Source of the DNA: Apostichopus japonicus
Taxonomy: Eukaryota > Echinodermata > Holothuroidea > Aspidochirotida > Stichopodidae
Reading direction: 5' to 3'
Assembly: GCF_037975245.1 (NCBI RefSeq)
Contig: NC_092568.1
Location: 11,495,501-11,559,500 of the forward strand
DNA length: 64,000 bases
The position numbers were made by a program, and so were the translations under genes. Below, piece after piece: positions 53,701 to 61,250 of the stretch (position 1 is the first letter of the stretch; every line of letters starts with the position of its first letter). The notes beneath the pieces are model-generated. The model saw only the letters and a program-made list of their open reading frames with translations. It did not search any database and was not told the DNA's origin.

Positions 53701-56700
53701 TTTGCTATTCATCTTTAGACTTGCATAGCAATTTGCCCATATTGCATAGCAGTTTGCCCATTTTGATTAGCAATTTGCCCATTTTGTTTAGCAATTTGCC
53801 CATTTTGTTTAGCAATTTGCCCATTTTGCATAGCAATCTGCCCATTTTATAGAGCAATTTGCCTATTTTATAGAGCAATTTGCCCATTTTACATAGCAAT
53901 TTGTGATGCAATACCGGATAAAAAATATTCCCTGGATCAGATTCTTGTCAGAAGAATATGGTAAAGACTTGATTTGACCTTAGAATGAAGAGACTCGTGT
54001 ACAGCTCTGATATGCATACATCTTTCTTTTTCTCCTTTTTTTATACAATGTTGCTCATTTTCAAGGAAAACTAATTTGAGTATTATTTCAAATGATCATG
54101 AAAACTTGTTGTATTGGACGATATGAAGTACTTCATTATGTTAACATGAAACATATAGGGCAAAACGAGTGACCTAGGTAGTTAGGATGTGTACAGTAGA
54201 CCTTTGATAATAAAAGCAGTGAAACACAATCAGTTGCATTATCCAGTAGATACTGTACCAGTCATAAAATTACTTTTGCTCTCTTGGTTTATACTTTGTC
54301 TAACAACTTGACACTGTCATTTAATACTACAAATGTACTTTCCTTCAATTAACAAATACAGTTCACAAAGCAATTTTACAGGTTTTAAGTTTCATTTATA
54401 CTTAATGCTTGAAACATCTTTTGTTTCTTATTGGAATATGAATGAAAAAGCGAGTGGGAAAAGAAATCCAGTAGGTACCTGAGTTTCGTAAAAATAACCT
54501 TTCGGAAATAACGGCCGTATCGACCTATCTGAAAAAGAAAGAGAAAAAAAACACAATATGGAAAAGTAGATCAGTCTGAAAACTTTCAAAAGGTTCAAGA
54601 AAAATAGAACAGGGTACTGGCCGATCACCTAGGGGCAAAGAATTCCATCTCGGGTGTGGGAGGGGTGATGAGGATGGGGGGGGCCTATATAGGTCCTGTA
54701 CTACATTCACATCACATGTATTTTGATATCAAATGTAAGCAGATGTATATGCACTTCTCTTTTCTATGTCCTATGATGGTGTATGCACGCTGTGGTTAAA
54801 AATAGTTTGTAACATTAGAACTAAGTGTATTACAAATGATAAGACCATCAACACACAATTACATTATATAACAAATTGCAAATAGGGGAAATGGTGAAAT
54901 CTTTTATTCAGCAATGTTTAGTATCTATAGTCTTGTTCAAGACCGTGGCATTCTGCTGTTACTTTGCCCTGTTACAATTAATATGAGTGCACCCTCACTT
55001 CCTCTTTCAAAAATCTGTCAAAACCAGCATCTTGTACATTTCTGCAGAGCGTTGTTAACTTTTCTCTTGTTTTTAGGCTAATTCCCCTGACAGGCAGATT
55101 TGTAGAAGGGCGCCCTCAGTGGTGTTATAATTTGACGATATTTATATATAGAACGAAGGTCTTGACCAAGACTACCTTTAGTACAGCAACTACCCCATTT
55201 TCACCACCCCACTCATCCACAATAAAGCCCCATACAAGCCACCCTCCCCTATACCCTTCTCTATAAATTTCCCACAAGCTAAAAATCTCCTTGAACAGAA
55301 TTTGAAGGTTCCTTCTATTCCATTGTATAAATTACTAAAAGATATTTGCAATTATACAGTTCCCTCACATGGCTACAAAATGACTGGCATAAAATATTCA
55401 CTAACCAATCATTCTACTTGTAAGAATTTCAACATCGCTCTGTCCAACCTCTCGCCTGAGGTGATTGGTCGGAATTCTACCTGCAGCGGCGGCCTTCTGT
55501 CTGTAGTCCACCTGAAATATTCATATAGATTCTCCAATGACTAATGGAATAACGTCTCAGACAACAACATAATCATCTTGTTTACATAACATGAAAACTC
55601 CCAAAAATTAAATGTGACCATTTTTAGTTTGTGCCTAAGATCGTTTGCCTGCCATGACACTGATGTATCACTTCTACAGTACCAACATCGTTGTGGTATT
55701 GTAATATGGAACGATAACAAAAAATATCCGGTTAAGGCTCTGTGTTTATGATATTTTTACAAACATAACAAAATATACCTCACAGCAATTTAAGAAATTT
55801 ACTTCTACGGTACCATCATTGTTGATGTATTGTCATATGGAATGATCAAAAAAAAATATCTTGATAAGGTTTCATCTTGATGACATTAAATTACAAACAT
55901 AACAAAATATACCTTACTGCAATGTAAGAAATTTACTTACAGTATCATCACTGTTGTGGTATTGTCATATGGAACAATAAATATATCCTGTTCAGGCTCC
56001 ATCTTTATAATAGTTTTACAAACATAACATATTATACCTAACAGCAATTTAAGAAATTTATTTGCAAAGTTCACTTACGGTTAAAGGTATAAAATTAGAC
56101 GACGTGGCCTTCCTTCTGCTGACTGCTGTCACCAAGACAGACGTGTTACCAATCTGTAAATATGAAGAAGTGATATTGCATTGTGACTATTAAGCAATAA
56201 CTACCATATCATCAGGCAGCTGAGGACCCCTGCCACTTCACCCCGGGCCCCTCCCCCTCATCACCCACTCCTGAAAAATGGTTGAAATTTACTCTCTTAA
56301 TCATGAAAACAACTATTGACAATACAAATTTCAAGAAAAACATAAGTGTACGACAATCCCTGAAACATTTGCAAATTCTTCCAGCAAAATAGTCAAATTA
56401 GCAACACCATTGTGTATGAACCTGTACAGTAAGTGTGACAACAACATCCTCTTCTTGCTACAGGGGAGAAACTCCTGTCTTCATACCCCAGCACCAAAAA
56501 GTCTCACCTTTAAATATTGTTCAACTGCTAATGATCTTAATTGCTATCCCCTCCCCCCCCCCCCCCAAACCCTCCCCATCTCCCTGTGCCTCACTCAGTT
56601 GCAAACTCCTGCAGCAGGTTGACCACTAAGTTGAGCACTTTAAACAGATATTAATACCTGCCATTGACTATCACGAATTGGAAATTCGATTGAAATGAAC

Positions 56701-58413
56701 ATATGGAGTGCAGCTGTGTCTGTTTGAACACAGTGTGGATATATGCCTTACAGTATATGCCCTATAGGCCTGCAATGAGGAGTCAAGTTACCATCACTTT
56801 GTAGCCTTTGGAGCATTCCAGAGATTAAATTTGAGTTTAAAGCTGATTATGTATTTTGAAAAGTGCAATACCTTTAGAAACATTTCTTGCATTCTTTTCT
56901 TTGCTTTTCTCTTTCCTTAAATTATGACAACTGAGATGCAACTTCTCCCTAGAATCATCCTTAAACACATACCTGTGAAACAGCACAGCCGTCAGCGAAT
57001 CTTGCCATTTTCCCGGATGATACTGTCATGACTCTGCTCAAGAAAATGAAATGGAATTGAATACATAACTTTATTGTAGAGAAAAACTATGAACTGTATA
57101 TTGTAATCTGACTAAGTTTTAACAAGGATTTTTTCTTCTTTATTCCACTTGCTTTGAAAATACAGTTTAGGATGTCTGTAGTGTACAGTTTATGGTATCC
57201 ATTGCTTTGAAATTTATTCACTTTCTTATGTCTTAGGAAATTGAGATACTGTACTACGGTATATTCTGTAGAAAAAAACTTGCAGAAGATTGTCTATGAT
57301 GAAGACAGAACTTATCCTGACTGTGGAAGATATTATTGACTAGACACATACTGTATGCAGTATCAGGATTCTATAAATTACCCAGGGGTGATTTAAACAA
57401 TTTTCTCCATACAGAAAATGAAAAACCAATGTTGATGAGATACAAGTTGAATACCGATCAATGAAATCATTTAAATTAAGCCAACATTTCTGGGAAAATC
57501 AACTTTTCTGGGGAAATCAGCATCTCAGTTTTTCTACCAGCAGCCTATACAACATCCCTCGAATTAAGGGCTACTGTACAGCCAGGATCACGTACAAGTT
57601 TCCACATACTGTACTGTGTATGCAATGTATACATGCAAGACTATATAGACATGTCTATTGCCTCTTGAATATTACTTGTGCTCTATTCATTTTCTGCAGA
57701 TTAAAATGACCATGAAATCTGTACGTTGGAGAGATGGTGAAATTTGGAGGGCATCTCACTGTTTGGTATAGCTATGTTTCAACAATAATGATCAAATTTC
57801 TGTAACACATACATGTATCCTCTTCCACAATTGAACCTATTTTGTCCAAACTTAAAATTATTAAGTCTATGTTCTTTGTACAAATCTGGAAATAGCTCCC
57901 AGGACACTTGTAGCAATCTGTGATAGTATATGAAATCTAAAGATAATTCCAAGGATAATGTATGTCTGGTCAACCCAATTTAGACTGCCAATATGCACAT
58001 GTTTGCCTTTTGAAACTTACAACACCATCCCCAGATATAATCTCAATTCTCAAACACACTTTGAAGCTATAGATTAGTTTGGCATTCACAGCACACTGGA
58101 GACATTGTCCAATCTCTACCATAGACATGATAGGAAGCAATACATACAGGCCGGTATGTGGCTATGAAGTCAGCACTTAAATCCCATGTTTTATTTTGGC
58201 CTAGTTTACATAATCAATCATTATAATAATATTGGCTACAAACCTGTCCCCAACTTCAATATCCACGCTTGATGCAGCATCAGAGATATTTCCCCATGGT
58301 GATGTCTTCTTCCCTCTTCCAAGCAGCAGTTGGTACGATCCAAAATTAATTTTATAACAAGTTATGCTCCTCTGACCCCATAACCACTTAGAACAAATGC
58401 TTAGTTTTTCCAT
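35959..58413 (-). CDS. PNPT1: Mitochondrial polyribonucleotide nucleotidyltransferase 1 (PNPase)
   Basis: PNPase is a trimeric 3'-5' phosphorolytic exoribonuclease of the mitochondrial intermembrane space and matrix. Twenty-five minus-strand exons join in frame to about 774 residues, near the human 783. The start is the first in-frame ATG (58413, GAGATGG); the first ~40 residues are basic and Ser-rich, fitting a mitochondrial presequence. First RNase PH domain: about 57-229, with [16 protein letters not shown]. Helical linker: about 230-360. Second RNase PH domain: about 361-562, with [14 protein letters not shown], the phosphate-binding GSSS at 484-487 and [11 protein letters not shown] at 540-550, holding the catalytic Asp. 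KH domain: GMGG at 625-628. S1 domain: about 679-750. All key residues are present, so the enzyme should be active. The introns are rich in tandem repeats. PEX6 follows on the same strand. Confidence 0.95.
36342..36385. repeat. Pyrimidine-rich TCC/TTC microsatellite
   Basis: A CCT/TCC run passing into a (TTC)n and T run on the plus strand, in PNPT1 intron 24. On the transcribed minus strand it is purine-rich. Confidence 0.85.
36649..36679 (+). ncRNA. Hammerhead-ribozyme-like core, probably from a Penelope-like element
   Basis: TTGAAGA is followed by a 5-bp stem GATCC/GGATC closing loop TGCTA, then GAAA and CGTC. This matches the hammerhead layout CUGANGA-stem II-GAAA-stem III with C3 changed to U, a form expected of degraded Penelope-like retroelement termini. 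No reverse transcriptase remains here. Stems I and III were not established, so activity is doubtful. Confidence 0.4.
37563..37641 (-). CDS. PNPT1: PNPT1 exon 24
   Basis: Acceptor TCTTTAG|AGAAT, donor AGAAAG|GTGAGC. Encodes [20 protein letters not shown] of S1. Confidence 0.9.
38232..38287 (-). CDS. PNPT1: PNPT1 exon 23
   Basis: Acceptor CACTTAG|AGGGAG, donor GTCAG|GTACTT. Encodes [18 protein letters not shown], the start of the S1 domain. Confidence 0.88.
38613..38758. repeat. (TA)n microsatellite in PNPT1 intron 22
   Basis: A long TA dinucleotide run with a few interruptions between PNPT1 exons 22 and 23. Confidence 0.95.
39025..39131 (-). CDS. PNPT1: PNPT1 exon 22
   Basis: Acceptor TTTTCAG|GAGTC, donor GAGGAC|GTAAGG. 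Encodes [19 protein letters not shown], the second half of KH, and a helix. Confidence 0.9.
39755..39838 (-). CDS. PNPT1: PNPT1 exon 21
   Basis: Acceptor TTTGCAG|AGAAAC, donor AAACTG|GTAAGG. Encodes [20 protein letters not shown] with the KH GxxG loop GMGG. Confidence 0.93.
40310..40500. repeat. ~73-bp tandem repeat in PNPT1 intron 20
   Basis: About 2.6 copies of a unit containing TGTCATGGGAAAGGTAGCTG followed by CATGCACCC and AACAGGAAAAC. A further diverged fragment, GTCATGGAGAAAGGTAGG, lies near 40826-40843. Confidence 0.85.
41381..41525 (-). CDS. PNPT1: PNPT1 exon 20
   Basis: Acceptor TCTATAG|ACAGA, donor GTTGTTG|GTGAGT. Encodes [19 protein letters not shown] to RKENGPVV, the helix linking RNase PH domain 2 to KH. 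Confidence 0.92.
41892..41963 (-). CDS. PNPT1: PNPT1 exon 19
   Basis: Acceptor TCTTAAG|GGCAT, donor TTACAG|GTATTC. Encodes [16 protein letters not shown], the catalytic Asp segment, then KKGITALQ. Confidence 0.93.
42300..43028. repeat. ~286-bp degenerate tandem repeat in PNPT1 intron 18
   Basis: The block ACAACACATTTTGTA...TATTGGCTTCC recurs at about 42307, 42593 and 42879. Flanking CATCTNNTTTGACNCTA and CCAATTT...CATTAAA blocks repeat with it. The last unit runs into the duplicated exon 18 end. Older units keep a decayed version of the intron start but have lost the exon part. Confidence 0.8.
42918..43150. repeat. PNPT1: ~111/122-bp tandem duplication spanning the exon 18 donor
   Basis: Copy A is 42918-43028 and copy B 43029-43150. 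Both begin TTTAATTGCAAAACAAA, pass through AAAGCTAGA and CTTTCTTACCAACAGATCTG, and end in exon 18 sequence. Copy B carries an extra ~12 bp and is continuous with the functional exon. Confidence 0.92.
42971..43027 (-). pseudogene. PNPT1: Duplicated 3' end of PNPT1 exon 18 (pseudo-exon or cassette)
   Basis: A near-identical copy of the last ~50 bp of exon 18, with the same donor TTG|GTAAGA. The reading frame is open: [20 protein letters not shown] possible acceptor AATTAAAG lies just upstream after a T-rich stretch. It would be a 57-bp in-frame cassette, but it would insert 19 residues just before the catalytic [11 protein letters not shown] block, so inclusion probably harms function. Most likely it is a decoy. 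Confidence 0.8.
43094..43203 (-). CDS. PNPT1: PNPT1 exon 18
   Basis: Acceptor CTGATAG|GTGTG, donor CTGTTG|GTAAGA (phase 0). Encodes [20 protein letters not shown] then [13 protein letters not shown]. Its 3' part and donor are repeated about 0.12 kb further into intron 18. Confidence 0.93.
44038..44091 (-). CDS. PNPT1: PNPT1 exon 17
   Basis: Acceptor GCTACAG|GTTCA, donor ATGCAG|GTACTA. Encodes [17 protein letters not shown]; the SSS motif binds phosphate in PNPases. Confidence 0.93.
44899..44988 (-). CDS. PNPT1: PNPT1 exon 16
   Basis: Acceptor TTGTCAG|GTGCTC, donor AAACG|GTGAGA. Encodes [17 protein letters not shown] then TSEVLESNG. Confidence 0.93.
45414..45480 (-). CDS. PNPT1: PNPT1 exon 15
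   Basis: Acceptor CTGTCAG|TTCCC, donor GGCATG|GTGAGA. Encodes [14 protein letters not shown] and NRRELGHG. Confidence 0.92.
45778..45814 (-). CDS. PNPT1: PNPT1 exon 14
   Basis: A 37-bp microexon. Acceptor CTTCAG|AGGTG, donor TACGAG|GTAAGT. Encodes [12 protein letters not shown]. Confidence 0.9.
46290..46360 (-). CDS. PNPT1: PNPT1 exon 13
   Basis: Acceptor GCTACAG|TGCCTC, donor ATGGG|GTACAT. Encodes [18 protein letters not shown]. Confidence 0.87.
47038..47140 (-). CDS. PNPT1: PNPT1 exon 12
   Basis: Acceptor GAAACAG|ATGTG, donor ACACAG|GTCAGT. Encodes [18 protein letters not shown] and [12 protein letters not shown], the start of RNase PH domain 2. Confidence 0.93.
47959..48055 (-). CDS. 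PNPT1: PNPT1 exon 11
   Basis: Acceptor TTCCACAG|AGAAG, donor TCAAAG|GTAACC. Encodes [19 protein letters not shown] and the [10 protein letters not shown] helix. Confidence 0.88.
48872..48929 (-). CDS. PNPT1: PNPT1 exon 10
   Basis: Acceptor TATGTAG|ATTTC, donor TTTTGC|GTAAGT. Encodes [15 protein letters not shown]. Confidence 0.87.
49803..49854 (-). CDS. PNPT1: PNPT1 exon 9
   Basis: Acceptor TCAACAG|GCTCAC, donor GACAAG|GTAAAT. Encodes [17 protein letters not shown]. Confidence 0.87.
49942..50835. repeat. 40-bp minisatellite in PNPT1 intron 8
   Basis: About 22 copies of a 40-bp unit made of two related 20-bp halves, ATGTCATGCAGTGGGCTAAT and GCCTCATACAGTGGGCTACC. Some units contain an extra GTGG. 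It lies nearer exon 9 and does not resemble either flanking exon. Confidence 0.95.
51094..51280 (-). CDS. PNPT1: PNPT1 exon 8
   Basis: Acceptor TTTGTAG|TGATG, donor AGGCG|GTAGGT. Encodes [15 protein letters not shown] through [13 protein letters not shown], the helical linker domain. Confidence 0.92.
51685..52440. repeat. PNPT1: 56-bp array built from the exon 7 end and its splice donor
   Basis: About 13 units of ~56 bp run through intron 7 and end inside exon 7. Each holds a copy of the last ~35 bp of exon 7, then (minus strand) TAGGTATGTA and ~20 bp of intron. Seven units below the real one keep TAGGTATGTA exactly. Units alternate between a form like the exon (TATGTGACTTTTCCTTGC) and a diverged form (TATACGACTCTTCATTGC). 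Confidence 0.92.
52404..52565 (-). CDS. PNPT1: PNPT1 exon 7
   Basis: Acceptor CCTATAG|CCTCTG, donor ACATAG|GTATGT. Encodes [16 protein letters not shown] to [10 protein letters not shown], the end of RNase PH domain 1. Its last ~35 bp and donor are the template of the 56-bp array in intron 7. Confidence 0.93.
53344..53407 (-). CDS. PNPT1: PNPT1 exon 6
   Basis: Acceptor TTTTCAG|GTGATG, donor CGCAG|GTAAGT. Encodes [17 protein letters not shown]. Confidence 0.92.
53722..53903. repeat. 21-bp minisatellite in PNPT1 intron 5
   Basis: Nearly nine copies of a 21-bp unit with consensus TAGCAATTTGCCCATTTTG plus two bases. Because 21 is divisible by 3 it gives an open frame of KMGKLL repeats, but there is no sign it is translated. 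Confidence 0.93.
54479..54528 (-). CDS. PNPT1: PNPT1 exon 5
   Basis: Acceptor TTTTCAG|ATAGG, donor CTCAG|GTACCT. Encodes [17 protein letters not shown], a PNPase signature. Confidence 0.93.
55406..55511 (-). CDS. PNPT1: PNPT1 exon 4
   Basis: Acceptor ATTTCAG|GTGGAC, donor GATTG|GTTAGT. Encodes [16 protein letters not shown] and HLRREVG, the RNA-contact loop of PNPase. Confidence 0.92.
55655..56075. repeat. ~130-bp tandem repeat at the start of PNPT1 intron 3
   Basis: About three copies. ACAAACATAACAAAATATACC then AGAAATTTACTT recurs near 55758, 55893 and 56019, with spacings of about 135 and 126 bp. The array ends within a few bases of exon 3. Confidence 0.88.
56079..56153 (-). CDS. PNPT1: PNPT1 exon 3
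   Basis: Acceptor TTTACAG|ATTGG, donor TTAACC|GTAAGT. Encodes [14 protein letters not shown]. The following intron opens with a ~130-bp tandem repeat. Confidence 0.9.
56973..57033 (-). CDS. PNPT1: PNPT1 exon 2
   Basis: Acceptor TGAGCAG|AGTC, donor CACAG|GTATGT. Encodes [16 protein letters not shown], the start of RNase PH domain 1. Confidence 0.9.
58244..58413 (-). CDS. PNPT1: PNPT1 exon 1
   Basis: From [12 protein letters not shown] to VDIEVGD, donor GACAG|GTTTGT (phase 2). Carries the presumed mitochondrial targeting sequence. Confidence 0.8.
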
Positions 58414-58860
58414 CTCAAAGTCATTGATTACCAAATTGCTTCAAATGGTGAGTTGTAGCCTAACATGTATGTTCAAATTCAGGTCTGTGAAGCTTGATCA
58501 TTACGTTTCACATCACTTTGGTTATCGTCTGCACCTAGCTACAGTATGCCTAGGTTTTCGCCTAAGTTGCAACTAGTACTAGTAGTTGTGTACTAGTAGT
58601 AGTACTAGCCTAACTCACACTACCGTAGGCTGTTAACTGTAGTGTTACTGTTAGGCTAAGGTCAACAATCAACTATTAAAGCTTTAACGCACGCTAACAT
58701 TTCTTAAAATGCGAAACACGTTTAAGGAAATACAGAGTACAAGCAAACGTTATAAGGCTCGACGACTATCTATATAAATCTTGTTCGCGGACATTGGCCA
58801 AACAGCCACAATTACACATGATTCGTTTGCTACAGGATTCCATGTTTCCACCGTATGGGC

Positions 58861-58872
58861 GCCGCCATCTTG
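58861..58872 (-). promoter_or_regulatory. YY1-like promoter element upstream of PNPT1
   Basis: CAAGATGGCGGC on the minus strand matches the YY1 consensus, which commonly sits at or just after transcription starts of housekeeping and mitochondrial genes. It is about 450 bp upstream of the PNPT1 start codon. Its ATG opens a 12-codon frame (MAAPIRWKHGIL, then stop), so it may be an upstream ORF. Confidence 0.5.
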
Positions 58873-60366
58873 TCCTCGTTCAAAGATTTAGAAACAAAAC
58901 AATAAAGCATTAATATTTTTACCTTTTCAAGTTGGTGGTTCTTACTAGTCCTAAATTTCATTAAAATGATTAATGTTGAGATATTCTGTACCCATTTTGC
59001 GTAAGTGAAGAACTGTTTTCTCATTTTACCAGTGTGCTTAGTTGATCAGGGGGCATATAGTAAAACATGTAAGTTGCCTGCCTATAATCAAGTCTATAAT
59101 CAAACTTTCAGGGTCGTGGGCCTTTATCCCTGGGGTAATAAAACGACCCTGGGTATATGACATTAATAATTCGTCACAATTTGAATTTCATTCAAATATT
59201 AAAATGTTCACAAATTAAAATTGAGTGCACCGATGAAATGTGGGGCTGCGTAGGACGTATCTTCCAGACTCCTAAAATTTCACGTGATGTGCACTTTTGT
59301 TGTACAGGTGTATGAGTGTACTTCCAAAATATCCCATACTGTTTGCTCTCCCAACTCCCCCCCCCCCCCTTTTCCCCTTTACGGTGGCATACTCCTATTA
59401 GAGTCTATATATCCATCCGCCCGATTGTTCTCCTGTTTCAGGAAAAGTGCCAAAAAGCATCAGGAGAACATCTTTATTGACCTGTTATCAATCATGATCT
59501 AGTTTTTTTTTTTGTGGCTTGCATGTTGAAGAACATGAATGGAAGTACATTTGGTGAACAAATTGGGTCAATTGAGGCAATTTTAGACCCCTATTAAGTT
59601 GGCTTCCCAGGAGCAGCGTACGAAAATTGTTTACTACTGAGTGAAGAGGTTCGTTTACAAGTGGCGAAAACTTCTTCCGGCTCTGGTAGCAAACAATCTG
59701 CGCAGTCATGGTACTGAAAATTGATTGTGCCATGAAAGGCCAACTCGTCAGCTATCCGGTGATGGGTACTAGCGTTTAGCTAGTGAGAACTTCTATCTAG
59801 ACTTAGAGACCGCATTACTTTTGTGATTTAGTGTGTAAGTCAATGGGGCTTTTAATGGGCGTATGCTACCTTACATTGGAAGTTCTGCGGTGCCGTCACT
59901 GGAGAAGGGTAGAAGAGCCTGACGAAAGGAGACTTGCGGGTTGAACTTAAATGAATTTAGTAGAGAAAGTCAAAAGAAGAAAAATTCGTCCGTAAACCTA
60001 ATCTCATCTTCAAATAACACAATAAATCGATTAACAAAACATGTTTGTACTTGAACGTCTTTTCGACCTGCATGGCCTCCCTTAATTATTGTCTTAAAGG
60101 TCATCAGTCATATAAAAAATAACTCTTTTGATAGCGAAATATTCTTTATTGTATACAATGGAATTATGGGCTTATTGTTTAACTCAACACCAGTGTTGCC
60201 TCAAATTAACACTTTTGAAAGACTAAATATCCTTGTGTTTTTTTCTCGATGTTAGTGAACAAAGTTGTCTTATATCGATAAAAATACAAATCTAGGTGAA
60301 AAGTGATGTTGCAAAAATATCCACGGCTAATTTATTGCCATAACATAGGTTCATCATTAAACAAGA

Positions 60367-60397
60367 TATTATATATATATATCTGTCATACCACTTG

Positions 60398-60448
<51 letters not shown>
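60367..60448. repeat. (TA)n microsatellite inside a satellite unit
   Basis: Two TA runs separated by CTGTCATACCACTTGC, within the first unit of the ~0.3-kb satellite. Confidence 0.9.
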
Positions 60449-60451
<3 letters not shown>

Positions 60452-60975
60452 ATGATATCTGACTGTTTCTCTCAGTTTGAAGAAATTTAGACTCCGCCGT
60501 AGACGTTTAGAAGTCAGATATCAATTGACGTATAATTGTCTTCTTTGCAATCTTGAACAATTTAGTAAAACTTCATGTCCTGCCTCAAATCAACACTTTT
60601 GTAAGGCAAAGCCTCGTAGTTTAATTCAATTTCGATGTTAGTTTTGTCATTTCTAGCCATAAAACATAGGATCACCTTTAAGACGAACTACTTTTTTAAG
60701 AAAGAATGAGATCTATAACTGTTTCTCTCAGTCTGAAGGTGTTTAGACTCCCGTAGCTAGCTAAGAAGACAGAAATCAACGTCTGCAAGCTTTATTTGTA
60801 ATCCGAAACAATTTTGCGAAACTGAATATTTTGCCTCAAATAAACACTTTTGTATTTATTTTCGACGTTAATTAACAAAAATGTCAAATTTCGATGAAAT
60901 AAAAATACAAATCTATATATGTGGAAAGTGATGTTGTAAATACATCCATGGAACATGTATTGTCATAACATAAGG

Positions 60976-61250
60976 AGTGTTGTGTTAGTTCAGTGGTTAA
61001 CGTCGGTGCCTCCCAATCATAATTAAGGTCCCCTGTTTAAATCACTCCAAGATAAATGTATGTCGTCCAGTAACAGAGTTGTTGACAATTCATAATCATG
61101 GACGTTAAATATGAATCTAAGAGACTGACTTCGGTCAGCTTGCGGCTTTGATAAGCCAATGAGGCTTCTTCACGAGTTCCTGTTTGCGGGGGGATCTGGA
61201 GTACACGTACAACATAAGTTCCGCCTTCAGAGAAGCTTATTTCGTGAAAC
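60976..61250 (+). mobile_element. tRNA-derived SINE-like insertion
   Basis: GTTAGTTCAGTGGTTAACG resembles a tRNA A box and GTTTAAATCAC, 45-50 bp later, a weakened B box. Together they look like a degraded pol III promoter head. A non-tRNA body of ~200 bp follows. It sits in place of the usual second anchor block of a satellite unit, so it probably inserted after the array formed. Confidence 0.6.
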
